From FEN-1073 sp050010135 (GTDB taxonomy: Bacteria > Chloroflexota > Anaerolineae > Anaerolineales > RBG-16-64-43), in NCBI GenBank assembly GCA_050010135.1, contig JBEKLP010000004.1, positions 1 to 64,000 on the forward strand: a stretch of 64,000 nt of DNA, given 5' to 3'. Positions 1 to 8,366 of the stretch are shown here, piece by piece. Both the position numbers and the translations under genes were made by a program. The notes under the pieces are model-generated. The model had not been told where the DNA came from and made no database searches. It worked only from the letters and a program-made list of their open reading frames with translations. Within the stretch, counting starts at the first letter, position 1. Each line of letters begins with the position of its first letter.

Positions 1-2
1 GC

Positions 3-173
3 CGCACACTGGATGTGCGCTACGGGAAATGGCGCCCGGGAGATCAGAAGGTCTACGTCAGCGATATTCGCAAAGCCCAGCGCGAGCTTGGGTGGAAACC
101 GGAAGTCGGACCGAAGGAGGGACTGGCCCGGCTCTGGAAGTGGGCACAGGAAAATAAGGGCGCGTTGACCTAA
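3..173 (+). CDS. NAD-dependent sugar-nucleotide epimerase, C-terminal end (partial)
   Basis: The window opens inside this gene; only the last 56 codons are visible, ending at TAA 171-173. The residues (LDVRYGKWRPGDQKVYVSD, then RKAQRELGWKPEVG and EGLARLWKWAQEN) match the C-terminal pattern of extended short-chain dehydrogenase/epimerases, most closely the CDP-paratose/CDP-tyvelose 2-epimerase type: an arginine-rich substrate loop, then 'D..KA...LGWKP' and a final helix. These enzymes act in the cytoplasm on nucleotide sugars, which fits the glycan locus downstream. The exact substrate cannot be read from this tail. The N-terminal Rossmann motif and catalytic YxxxK lie outside the window. Confidence 0.75.
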   Translation, partial: RTLDVRYGKWRPGDQKVYVSDIRKAQRELGWKPEVGPKEGLARLWKWAQENKGALT

Positions 174-195
174 GCGGATCTGGAAAACCTTTTGT

Positions 196-284
196 ATACG
201 GATTGCACGGAAAACCACGGATTTCACGGAGAAAATTTTTTGAAAATATTCCGGGGAATCCGTATCATCCGCGTAATCCGCGTA
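196..284. repeat. short imperfect inverted/tandem repeat patch between genes
   Basis: The 188-base gap between the epimerase and the uracil-DNA glycosylase holds an exact tandem 9-mer, ATCCGCGTA twice at 267-284, preceded by the variant ATCCGTATC at 258-266. The opposite orientation (TACGGAT near 198 and CACGGAT near 216) occurs about 50 bases upstream, so the patch can fold on itself imperfectly. No T-run follows, so it is not a standard intrinsic terminator. It looks like a dispersed non-coding repeat; I see no protein-coding signal here. Confidence 0.5.
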
Positions 285-361
285 CAATTGTTTTGGTTGC
301 GAATTTCGACGCAAAATCTATTTCCTGAATATCGATTGATGAGTTCTGTGGAGGGTTCAGA

Positions 362-982
362 ATGACAGCGCAAGAAGAGCTCGCGCAAATTGCAAAAGAA
401 GTGTCAGCCTGCATCTTATGCCGGCTGCATTCCGCGCGAAAGAAGGCCGTCCCCGGTGAGGGACCGCCGGATGCCGATATTCTGTTCATCGGGGAAGGCC
501 CGGGTTTTCATGAAAACGAGCAGGGTCGGCCGTTCGTGGGGGCCGCCGGGCGGTTCCTCGAGGAACTGCTCTCGAGCATCGATTTACGCCGCGAGCAAGT
601 GTTCATCTGCAACGTGGTAAAGTGCCGGCCGCCGGGAAACCGCGACCCCATGCCGGACGAAATCGAAACCTGCCGCCCGTACCTTGACCGCCAGATCGCC
701 ACGATTAATCCGGCGGTGATCGTAACCCTGGGGCGCTTTTCCATGGCCCGTTATTTTGGAACGGCAAAAATCAGTTCCGTTCACGGCCAGGCCAAGACCA
801 TCGACGGGCGCCTGGTGGTGGCGATGTTCCACCCCGCAGCGGCGCTGCACCAGCCAAACTTGAAGCAATCCATCGAAGAGGATTTCCGTAAATTGCCCTT
901 GTTGATCGGGCAGGCACGCAAACAATCCGCCGCCGGTCAACCTCCCCCTCCGGCGGACGTCCAGCAATTATCCATGTTCTGA
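362..982 (+). CDS. Uracil-DNA glycosylase, family 4 (Fe-S type)
   Basis: Removes uracil from DNA in base-excision repair. The 206-residue length is normal for family-4 UDG. Four cysteines that would ligate the 4Fe-4S cluster are visible: C17 and C20 (CILC), C88 (VVKCRPPGNR) and C104. Motif A, GEGPGFHENEQGRPFVG, spans residues 44-60 and holds the active-site acid. The C-terminal HPAA motif (157-160) binds the product. The ATG at 362 follows the sequence GGAGGGTTCAGA, a good ribosome binding site. It is 13 bases upstream of the next membrane-protein gene but functionally unrelated to the glycan genes. The proline-rich tail (about 194-198) is not conserved in the family. Family assignment is secure. 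Confidence 0.95.
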   Translation: MTAQEELAQIAKEVSACILCRLHSARKKAVPGEGPPDADILFIGEGPGFHENEQGRPFVGAAGRFLEELLSSIDLRREQVFICNVVKCRPPGNRDPMPDEIETCRPYLDRQIATINPAVIVTLGRFSMARYFGTAKISSVHGQAKTIDGRLVVAMFHPAAALHQPNLKQSIEEDFRKLPLLIGQARKQSAAGQPPPPADVQQLSMF

Positions 983-995
983 TCCGGAGAGTTTC

Positions 996-3053
996 ATGCT
1001 ATCGGTGCTGATCGAATCGATCGTTTTCATTTTCGCTTACTGGATCCCCGGAGCCGCCCTAGCTTCGCTTGTGGATTGGAAAGGAACGGGGAGGCTGACC
1101 CATTGGCTTGCCCCGTTCGCGCTTTCCATCGTCGTCACGCCGGTGGTTTTAGCCTTTCCTTCGCTCGTGGTTTCCTACAAACCGAATCTATGGATTTTGG
1201 GCTGCATTTCCGCGGCGTTGTTTCTTGCCGGAGGCGTGCTGGCCTGCCTGGGAAAACGACCGGTGCTGGATTTGCGGCCGCGATCCGGAAATCCTCCGTC
1301 GAGGCGGGAGGGGATTCTCGGAACGGCCTTTCTCGTTCTTGTCGCGGCGATGGCCGTGCTGCCCCAATTGCATTTGATCCTCAACGGAAGCGAAGTCGCC
1401 ACAGCGGTTCTTTCCGACACCTACTGGCACGTTGCCGAAGTGACTTCCATCGCCCGGTCCGGCCTTCCTCCGGCCCACTTTCTGTTCCCGGATCTTCCGC
1501 TGTTGTATTATTTTTATTCCTGGATTTACCCGGCCGTTCTGGCGACCCTGCCGACGATAGGCCAATCCCTCACGCGCCTCCTGAGCGTCCATGCGGCGAT
1601 CAACCTGTCGATCTTCCTGGGCGTCCTGTTTTTCTTTCTGAGGATGAATCTGGGTTCGGCCAAGAGCCGCGGATTTGCCCTGGTGTTTCTTACCCTGGCC
1701 GGGGGATTTGATTTCTTTGTATCGCCCAGCCTGGCTTCCCACGAATGGTGGCAAGCCCAATCGCCGTCGCTGGTGTCGCTCGTGCAAATCCCGTCGATGC
1801 TCTCGACATTCATGACCGAACCTCAGCATTTGGCGGGAGCGACGGCATTCCTTTTGCTCTTGATCCTATGGCGGAATCTCCGCGGGAGCCTGGTGATCCG
1901 CGGATTGCTCGCGGCGGTGACCGCTTCGTTTCTTTTCGGCACCAGCGCATTTGTTTTCTTTTCCGTCGCGGTGGCGGCCTTGATTTGGTTTTGGTTGCAC
2001 CGCCGGGCGCTTCTACGCCGCCGAGCGATCCCTGCGCTGGTAGGGATCACGGCGCTTTTCCTGATCCTGAGCAGTGCACAGATCGGCCTGTCGCTGTCGC
2101 AGAGCGGCGCAATCCGCTGGGGAAATTTCCGGGTGGTTATCGCGGAAGCGGCGACCGGGACCGCGTACCTTCGCGCGATGGTGCTCGATCAGATCCTCAC
2201 CTTGGCGTCATTCCCGCTGGTTGTGTCGATCCTGCTCACGATCGAACTCGGCCTGCCGTTCGTCTTGTATGCGGTGTGGTTTTTCCGCAGCCTGGGGCGA
2301 GGAACCTCCGTCTGGCATGGTTTCCTGGCTTGGTATCCCGTTGCTTATATCCCGATCGCCTTCCTGATCCAGCATACGAATTTTGCTTTACGCGGAATTA
2401 TCCCTGTCGAGATCGTAATCGTTCTGGCCGCAGCGACCGCCATCGAAGGCACACGCCGGGAAGCATGGACGGGCGTACAGCGCGCGATTTTGCGGTACGG
2501 TTTCGCGATACTGCTTATGGCGCAGATTCTTTCCAACGGCGTCGAGTGGTGGGTTGTTGCAAGAAAAGGCCTGACCGAGGTCCTACGGCCCCCGAATGGG
2601 ATCCTGGCGCTGCCCATTCCCACCGCAAATGCCTTTCCCGACGGGTATACCGATCTTATCTCGCCGATGACGGGCCTGGGACCCGAGTGGACGTATCTCT
2701 ATTGGGCCAATGCCCATCTTCCGGTTAACGCACTCGTGGTGGAGATCGGGCTGGCCGATGACGCCAATAAAATCCATTTGCTGGAGAGGATGCGATTTGT
2801 GGATCCGGCGGTAGCGGCGACCGCCCAGCACTCAGAGAGGGATCTCAACATCGTCAATCCACAAGCATTGGATTCCTGGTGGCAATCGCTGGGCTCTGGA
2901 ACGCTATGGGAAAAGGCACTTCGGACGGAGTACGTCCGGCGATACCATCCTCCAATTTATATACTGGTGCATCGCGGCACGCTCCGGCAAATGGGAGAAC
3001 CGGTATATCGCGACGAGTACGCAACCATATATCTTCTGTCCACGGGGCAGTAG
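996..3053 (+). CDS. Polytopic membrane protein, GT-C-like
   Basis: A 685-residue protein with a hydrophobic N-terminus and about a dozen predicted membrane segments up to roughly residue 510, followed by a soluble C-terminal domain of about 160 residues. In the first large loop, near residue 140, is the sequence SDTYWHVAE, an acidic loop in the position where GT-C glycosyltransferases carry their catalytic Asp. The soluble tail contains aromatic stretches (PEWTYLYWANAHLP). GT-C enzymes use lipid-phosphate sugars and act on the outer face of the membrane; this is a fold-level inference and no specific family is recognised. The ATG at 996 has a GGAG six bases upstream. It sits just before gmd with a 16-base gap and is probably in the same operon. 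Confidence 0.7.
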   Translation: MLSVLIESIVFIFAYWIPGAALASLVDWKGTGRLTHWLAPFALSIVVTPVVLAFPSLVVSYKPNLWILGCISAALFLAGGVLACLGKRPVLDLRPRSGNPPSRREGILGTAFLVLVAAMAVLPQLHLILNGSEVATAVLSDTYWHVAEVTSIARSGLPPAHFLFPDLPLLYYFYSWIYPAVLATLPTIGQSLTRLLSVHAAINLSIFLGVLFFFLRMNLGSAKSRGFALVFLTLAGGFDFFVSPSLASHEWWQAQSPSLVSLVQIPSMLSTFMTEPQHLAGATAFLLLLILWRNLRGSLVIRGLLAAVTASFLFGTSAFVFFSVAVAALIWFWLHRRALLRRRAIPALVGITALFLILSSAQIGLSLSQSGAIRWGNFRVVIAEAATGTAYLRAMVLDQILTLASFPLVVSILLTIELGLPFVLYAVWFFRSLGRGTSVWHGFLAWYPVAYIPIAFLIQHTNFALRGIIPVEIVIVLAAATAIEGTRREAWTGVQRAILRYGFAILLMAQILSNGVEWWVVARKGLTEVLRPPNGILALPIPTANAFPDGYTDLISPMTGLGPEWTYLYWANAHLPVNALVVEIGLADDANKIHLLERMRFVDPAVAATAQHSERDLNIVNPQALDSWWQSLGSGTLWEKALRTEYVRRYHPPIYILVHRGTLRQMGEPVYRDEYATIYLLSTGQ

Positions 3054-3069
3054 GAAAACGGAGAGGCAC

Positions 3070-4092
3070 ATGACGACAAATAAAAAAGCGCTCATCACCG
3101 GCATCACCGGTCAGGATGGATCTTACCTGGCGGAATTGCTCTTGCAGAAGGGATACGAGGTTCACGGCTTGATCCGCCGGGCCAGTTCATTTAATACCGG
3201 CCGCATCGACCACCTGTACCAGGATCCGCATGTCAACGGGGTAAGCCTGTTCCTGCATTACGGGGATCTCTCGGATTCCACCAATCTGGTCAAGCTGCTC
3301 TACCGGCTGCAGCCGGACGAAGTCTACAACCTGGCGGCTCAGAGTCACGTCAAAGTGAGTTTCGAGATGCCCGAATATACGGGCGACATCACTGGTTTGA
3401 GCGTGGTCCGCATCCTCGAGGCGATCCGCGAGACGGGAATTGCCTGTCGGTTCTATCAGGCGTCCAGCAGCGAAATGTATGGGAAGGTCGCGGAAATTCC
3501 GCAGCGCGAAACGACCCCCTTCCATCCCCGCAGCCCCTACGCCTGCGCCAAGGTGTACGCCTATTGGACGACGGTAAATTACCGCGAAGCCTACGGAATA
3601 TTCGCCGCCAACGGAATTCTTTTCAACCACGAGAGCCCGCGGCGCGGAGAGACGTTTGTCACGCATAAAATCACCCGCGCGTTGGCGTATATCGAAGCCG
3701 GATTGCAGGAGAAACTGTTCCTGGGGAACCTCGAGTCCAGCCGCGACTGGGGCTACGCCCCGGAATACGTTGAGGCTATGTGGCAGATCCTGCAGCAGGA
3801 TGCGCCGGATGATTTCGTCATTGCCACCGGAGAAACGCACACGGTGCGCGAGTTCCTCGAAGAGGCATTCCAATACGCGGGATTGGACTGGCAGAAATAC
3901 GTTCAGGAAGACCCCCGCTACTTACGGCCCAGCGAAGTGGATTACCTGATCGGCGATTCCTCCAAGGCGCAGAAAAAATTCGGCTGGGCGCCAAAAACCC
4001 GCTTTCGGGATCTGGTGCGGATCATGGTCGACGCCGACCGTAAAACCCTCCGCCGGAAATTGGCCGGAGGCAAGGAGGCAGCTTCCGCGTGA
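3070..4092 (+). CDS. gmd: GDP-mannose 4,6-dehydratase
   Basis: Converts GDP-mannose to GDP-4-keto-6-deoxymannose, the first step to GDP-fucose and related 6-deoxysugars. At 340 residues it has the usual length. Visible are the Rossmann motif GITGQDG (11-17), the SSSE substrate loop (132-135) and the catalytic pair Y157-x-x-x-K161 in YACAK. The family-typical segments NGILFNHESPRRGETFVT and SRDWGYAPEYVEAMW are intact. YACAK differs slightly from the more common YA(A/V)AK, and MYGK replaces LYGK. The ATG at 3070 is preceded by GGAGAGGCAC. The partner enzyme fcl lies 2.5 kb downstream, separated by a GT-C gene instead of adjacent as is usual. Assignment is strong. Confidence 0.95.
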   Translation: MTTNKKALITGITGQDGSYLAELLLQKGYEVHGLIRRASSFNTGRIDHLYQDPHVNGVSLFLHYGDLSDSTNLVKLLYRLQPDEVYNLAAQSHVKVSFEMPEYTGDITGLSVVRILEAIRETGIACRFYQASSSEMYGKVAEIPQRETTPFHPRSPYACAKVYAYWTTVNYREAYGIFAANGILFNHESPRRGETFVTHKITRALAYIEAGLQEKLFLGNLESSRDWGYAPEYVEAMWQILQQDAPDDFVIATGETHTVREFLEEAFQYAGLDWQKYVQEDPRYLRPSEVDYLIGDSSKAQKKFGWAPKTRFRDLVRIMVDADRKTLRRKLAGGKEAASA

Positions 4093-4330
4093 GCACGCCC
4101 CTCCCTTATTTTCTCCCATCGGACCTGTCCCGTGTGGTCCTTCGTTCCGCGCCGAGCGATATGCTGACGCACGAATCCGAAGCCTATTCCGTTCTGTCGA
4201 TCGGATCGCTGGAAGGGGGAGGAAAAGTTTTTCTCTATCAGCCGAGGTACCGGGATGTTAAAATCGGGGGATATGCGCTCGTCTACTATCCCCGGCTGAT
4301 CTTCATCGGCTATCGGGCCATGAGCGCCGT
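4089..4330 (+). pseudogene. Remnant of a GT-C gene (internal fragment)
   Basis: An open frame opens at a GTG overlapping the gmd stop codon and runs to 4424. Only residues up to about 80 look like a protein family. The stretch VVLRSAPSDMLTHESEAY, then SVLSIGSLEGG and a YQP, lines up with LLRSAGNDPLTFESQAYSIL..GSLEGG..FYQQP in the next gene (about 5527-5640). That segment is internal to the next protein (residues about 388-425), so this piece has neither a normal beginning nor an end. The remaining 30 or so residues of the frame show no resemblance. Local G+C is about 57%, while the matching segment downstream is 38-48%. I read it as a relic of a displaced or deleted GT-C gene; a small expressed protein cannot be excluded. 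Confidence 0.65.
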
Positions 4331-4363
4331 GAAGGCGGTTTGGCTTGCGGACGGTGGGCGCTT

Positions 4364-6544
4364 ATGGGAAGAACATCCGTCGCCATTGCCCAGCGGACCA
4401 AGCATATGCTGCAGAGCCTGCTGATTTTCCTGGCGTTTGTCTTCGTGCTTTGTTTTCCATCGGCGAACCTTCAATGGTTCGACGGGCTACCATTCAGCCG
4501 GCTTTACGAATTCGGCGCGCTGGTCGTGCTTGTCCCGTTCCTGATTTTTCCCCACCTTCGCAAAAGACAGATCGATTTTTGGAAGGGGCTGAAGATCCAG
4601 CCGGCATATCTATGGATCACACTGGCGATTATCCTATTGCTCAAGGGAATTCTTCTGGCTTCCGGAACCCACACCGGTTTCTCCGCCTGCTACCGTTCGA
4701 TCGCCGAACCGACAAGCATCACGCACGAGGATCTTCCGCCGCGCGAGTGCGAACGTTCCTATGAAAATTTACTCGACCGGTTTTCAGCGACGAGACTGGA
4801 TTCCTCCATCTGGTTCCTGCCGGATACGTGGAATTTAGTGTTTCTAAACACCGACCGCTACAATTACTACGATTGGGAGCCGGGGAATATTCTCCGGGAC
4901 AGGATTCCTCTGGAAGCGATTTGGAGCGGAATCCCGGATGTTCAGCCGGGCGATACAGTCCGCGTCGAGTATGCGGGGGAAGGAACGGTCGCCTGGGGCG
5001 GAACGCAAATCCCGCTGCCGCCATCCTACACCGCGTCGAACGTGGTTGAGTTCGTCCCTCCTTCGACCGGCGGCGCCTTGCGCATCGACTACACCTTCGA
5101 CGACGGATCGCGGAGTGGCCAGAATCCCCAGAGTTGGGGGCCGCGAGCGACGATCGAAGTATCCGCCGGGAAGCCGGGCCACCTAGTGCCCCTAACCGCA
5201 AAGGATCCCCCTTCGGGATGGCAGGCGGCGGCGTTGTTGGCGGATGTGCTCATTCTGCTGTGGCTTGTTTCCTTTCTTCCCGCTCTGGTAAGCTCCGTCC
5301 GCCGCGATCTCCTTGCACTGATCGTTTTCACGATCGGTGTTGGATTGCTCAGCCTGGTACCCATCGCGCAACTCATTCGTGAAATCGGAATCACGATTAC
5401 GCTGGCGGCGTTTCTAACCATCCATTTGGCGATCCGCCCGTTTCGGCCGGCGACGATCTATGCCGCCGTGATCGCGGCGGCATTTGCTATTCTCCACGTC
5501 TGGTCTTTCGGCTGGGGACAAGTTCTATTGAGATCCGCTGGAAATGATCCTTTAACGTTTGAATCTCAGGCATATTCCATCTTATTTAAGGGATCGTTGG
5601 AGGGTGGGGATACGGTGTTTTACCAGCAACCAATGTTCCGATATATATTATTTGCTGGACATGCCCTTTTTGGTGATGGGAACGTGCTTTATTCCGTCGC
5701 ACAACTTGCCGCTTTCTTTGGCGGAATTTTCTGGTTGTTCCGAAGGGCGGGAAAGCAAACTCTACCGACCATTCGATCGATTCTCCTCATCGGATTGGGA
5801 TGCAGCCTGGTCTTTCTTGGCGGATATTATGTCTCCAATACAATCCGCGAGGGATTGTCCGAATACGATACTTGGATCCTTCTTTTATGGGCGCTTCCCG
5901 CTTTATATTGGCTATCAAGCGCTGGCAGTATTCTCGGCGGTTCAGCGGGCCTCGCCATTTCCTACACCATTCGATCAAACCAAATCCTAGGAATCCTTTG
6001 GATTTTATTTCTCACGGTTACGAGAGCTTGGAGGAAGCAAAGAAAGACTGTTCTTCTTGCGGGGGTTTTATTGCTCGGCATAACGCTTTTGCCATTGATC
6101 CATAATCTCTACTATGGCCATCAATGGGTACTCGTGGCGACCAGCGGGGATATCCCAGCCAACCTAACCTTACCACCTTCTACATGGCTCGCTTTCCTGC
6201 AGGGCGATCCTTCCGCCGGAAATGCCATCCGTGAACAGATAGGGATGATGTTTCTCATCGCGAAGGTTTCCCGATCCATCGTGCCCACCTTGGCGGCAAT
6301 GGCGTTTATCTTCATCATTTGGATCCTCGCATCCGGTTACTGGATACTCCGCAGGGAAAAAAAATTGTTGACATTATTGGTTGTCCCGTTATTTTATCTC
6401 GCCCCACACTTTTTTTATCAGATAAATAACTACTATCCCAGGCACATCGTGATCGCCTATTTATCCATGGCGATCGTCACGGTTCTTGTCCTGATCCGCC
6501 GTTCGCCCGACCTCCCCGTCCCATTCGAGCCTGCGGTAGAATAA
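4364..6544 (+). CDS. GT-C family membrane glycosyltransferase with large extracytoplasmic loop; compositional mosaic
   Basis: About 726 residues. Two hydrophobic segments (first about 90 residues) are followed by an exposed beta-rich domain of about 190 residues. From about residue 285 there are ten or more membrane helices. Near residue 388 is GNDPLTFESQAYSIL...FYQQPMFRY, the pattern of GT-C glycosyltransferases, with the Asp of NDPL as the likely catalytic acid. The start is uncertain: ATG 4364 is chosen, TTG 4340 and ATG 4406 are alternatives, and none has a strong ribosome binding site. G+C falls from about 62% (5461-5520) to 38% (5521-5580) and stays near 45% to the end, so the two halves have different histories. 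The break coincides with the start of similarity to the remnant at 4089-4330. Confidence 0.7.
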   Translation: MGRTSVAIAQRTKHMLQSLLIFLAFVFVLCFPSANLQWFDGLPFSRLYEFGALVVLVPFLIFPHLRKRQIDFWKGLKIQPAYLWITLAIILLLKGILLASGTHTGFSACYRSIAEPTSITHEDLPPRECERSYENLLDRFSATRLDSSIWFLPDTWNLVFLNTDRYNYYDWEPGNILRDRIPLEAIWSGIPDVQPGDTVRVEYAGEGTVAWGGTQIPLPPSYTASNVVEFVPPSTGGALRIDYTFDDGSRSGQNPQSWGPRATIEVSAGKPGHLVPLTAKDPPSGWQAAALLADVLILLWLVSFLPALVSSVRRDLLALIVFTIGVGLLSLVPIAQLIREIGITITLAAFLTIHLAIRPFRPATIYAAVIAAAFAILHVWSFGWGQVLLRSAGNDPLTFESQAYSILFKGSLEGGDTVFYQQPMFRYILFAGHALFGDGNVLYSVAQLAAFFGGIFWLFRRAGKQTLPTIRSILLIGLGCSLVFLGGYYVSNTIREGLSEYDTWILLLWALPALYWLSSAGSILGGSAGLAISYTIRSNQILGILWILFLTVTRAWRKQRKTVLLAGVLLLGITLLPLIHNLYYGHQWVLVATSGDIPANLTLPPSTWLAFLQGDPSAGNAIREQIGMMFLIAKVSRSIVPTLAAMAFIFIIWILASGYWILRREKKLLTLLVVPLFYLAPHFFYQINNYYPRHIVIAYLSMAIVTVLVLIRRSPDLPVPFEPAVE

Positions 6545-6573
6545 CAACGATAAGATAAAAAGGGAGAAACCCC

Positions 6574-7524
6574 ATGGATTGGAAGAATACCCGCTTTCTG
6601 GTCACCGGCGGCGCCGGTTTCCTGGGATCCTTCGTGATAGATCAGCTCCGGACAAAGGGAGCCGCTCGGATCACGGCTCCGACGATCGACGAGGTCGACT
6701 TGACCGATCCTCAGGCTGTCCGCCGTCTGATGGCCGATTCCAAACCCGAGGTGGTGATTCACTTGGCAGCGATGGTGGGCGGGATCGGCGCCAACCGCGA
6801 CCGCCCGGCGGAATTTTTCTACCAAAACCTGACGATGGGGACGAACGTCCTGCATGAATCGTGGAAGGCGGGCGTTCAGAAAGTGACCGCCATCGGAACC
6901 GTTTGTTCTTATCCTAAAAACCCTCCGGTTCCATTCAAGGAAGACAATCTGTGGGACGGATATCCCGAGGAGACCAACGCGGCCTACGGCCTCTCGAAAA
7001 AAATGCTGCTGGTTCAAGCGCAAGCCTACCGGCAGCAATACGGGTTCAACGCGATCGTTCTGCTCCCGGTAAACCTATACGGCCCGAGGGATAATTTCAA
7101 TCTGGAAATCTCCCACGTCATCCCGGCGTTCATTCTCAAATGTCTGGACGCGAAAGAACACGGGAAGGACGAGGTGGTCATGTGGGGGGACGGCAGCCCA
7201 ACGCGCGAGTTCCTCTACATCGAGGATGCAGCCAGGGGTATTCTCATGGCCACGGAGAAATACGACGGGGACCTGCCGGTGAATTTGGGATCGGGCCAGG
7301 AAATCAGCATCAGCAATTTGGTCGGCATCATGGCCAAGCTGCTTGACTATAAGGGGAAGATCGTTTGGGATACGACCAAACCGAACGGACAACCGCGCCG
7401 GTTGCTGGACGTCTCCCGAGCCCGGGAGAAATTCGGTTTTAGCGCCGAGGTGAAACTGAATGAAGGGTTACGGCGGACGATCGAATGGTATCTCTCAGAG
7501 CGGCAGAAACGGGGCGGCGCGTGA
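6574..7524 (+). CDS. fcl: GDP-L-fucose synthase (epimerase/reductase)
   Basis: Completes GDP-L-fucose synthesis from the Gmd product, using NADPH. The length of 316 residues is typical. Motifs: GGAGFLG (12-18) for the cofactor, GTVCSYP with C111, which corresponds to the conserved active-site Cys of the epimerisation step, and Y138-G-L-S-K142 as the catalytic pair. AAMVGGIGANRDRPAEFF and LPVNLYGPRDNF are diagnostic of the family. The ATG at 6574 follows AAAAAGGGAGAAACCCC, a clear ribosome binding site. The stop overlaps the GTG start of the ABC permease, so expression is probably coupled to export genes. The user of GDP-fucose is likely the HxRRxD enzyme at 47065. Confidence 0.94.
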   Translation: MDWKNTRFLVTGGAGFLGSFVIDQLRTKGAARITAPTIDEVDLTDPQAVRRLMADSKPEVVIHLAAMVGGIGANRDRPAEFFYQNLTMGTNVLHESWKAGVQKVTAIGTVCSYPKNPPVPFKEDNLWDGYPEETNAAYGLSKKMLLVQAQAYRQQYGFNAIVLLPVNLYGPRDNFNLEISHVIPAFILKCLDAKEHGKDEVVMWGDGSPTREFLYIEDAARGILMATEKYDGDLPVNLGSGQEISISNLVGIMAKLLDYKGKIVWDTTKPNGQPRRLLDVSRAREKFGFSAEVKLNEGLRRTIEWYLSERQKRGGA

Positions 7525-8366
7525 CCGACCGGACGAAGCCTGATTCCTCAAACGTCACCCTGATCCGCGTTCGCTCCGGGTGGGAGGCATTGAATCTTCG
7601 CGAGTTGTGGAGCCGGCGGGAGCTGTTATGGTTCTTGGCTTGGCGCGATATCAGAGTCCGGTATAAACAAACCATATTAGGTGCCGGGTGGGCCGTCCTG
7701 CCGCCGTTCCTCCAGATGGTGGTTTTTTCCGTGGTGCTTGGAGGATTTCTTAAAATCCCCACCGACAATCAGATCCCGTATCCGGTTTTTTCCTTTGCCG
7801 CGCTCGTCCCGTGGACGTTGTTTTCCGCGATCCTTTCTGGAACCGCGGGCAGCCTGATCGCCAACGCCGCAATCCTCACCAAAGTGTATTTTCCCCGCCT
7901 GCTGATCCCGTTGGCCAATGTCGCAGCGCGCCTCGTGGATTTTTTCGTGGCGTTTGTTATTCTCGTGGGGATGGTCCTGGTATTCGGGAGATCGATCACG
8001 CCGGCCATTTTCTTGATTCCGATCTTCCTGTTGTTCCTCATCGTGACCGCGCTGGGGTTCGGGTTGTGGTTGGGCGCGCTGAATATGTACATCCGCGATA
8101 TCCAGATGCTGGTGCCGTTCCTGGTGGGGCTGTGGGAATACGCTTCGCCCGTAGTCTACTCGGCCAATTCGGTGCCGCCCGCATGGAGATTGATCTACGC
8201 ACTCAATCCGATGACCGGGGTGCTGGTCGGCTTCCGCTGGTGCTTGCTCGGAACGGCTCCGCCCGGGCCGGAAAACTGGGCTTCGGTCGTCATTGCGCTA
8301 GTAATGTTCATCAGCGGCGTGACGGTTTTCCAGCGCGTGCAGCGCAACATGGTGGACATTCTATGA
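7521..8366 (+). CDS. ABC-2 type polysaccharide exporter, permease subunit (Wzm-like)
   Basis: Membrane half of an ABC exporter that moves undecaprenyl-linked glycans across the cytoplasmic membrane. About 281 residues. The N-terminal cytoplasmic stretch ends in the family hallmark WRDIRVRYKQTILGAGWAV, followed by six membrane segments; LIYALNPMTGVLVGFRW near residue 230 is also typical of Wzm/TagG/RfbA permeases. The GTG at 7521 (sequence GTGA overlapping the fcl stop) is preferred over an upstream GTG at 7485, which would overlap fcl by 40 bases. The ATPase partner follows with an ATGA overlap, as expected for a two-subunit transporter. Confidence 0.92.
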   Translation: MTDRTKPDSSNVTLIRVRSGWEALNLRELWSRRELLWFLAWRDIRVRYKQTILGAGWAVLPPFLQMVVFSVVLGGFLKIPTDNQIPYPVFSFAALVPWTLFSAILSGTAGSLIANAAILTKVYFPRLLIPLANVAARLVDFFVAFVILVGMVLVFGRSITPAIFLIPIFLLFLIVTALGFGLWLGALNMYIRDIQMLVPFLVGLWEYASPVVYSANSVPPAWRLIYALNPMTGVLVGFRWCLLGTAPPGPENWASVVIALVMFISGVTVFQRVQRNMVDIL

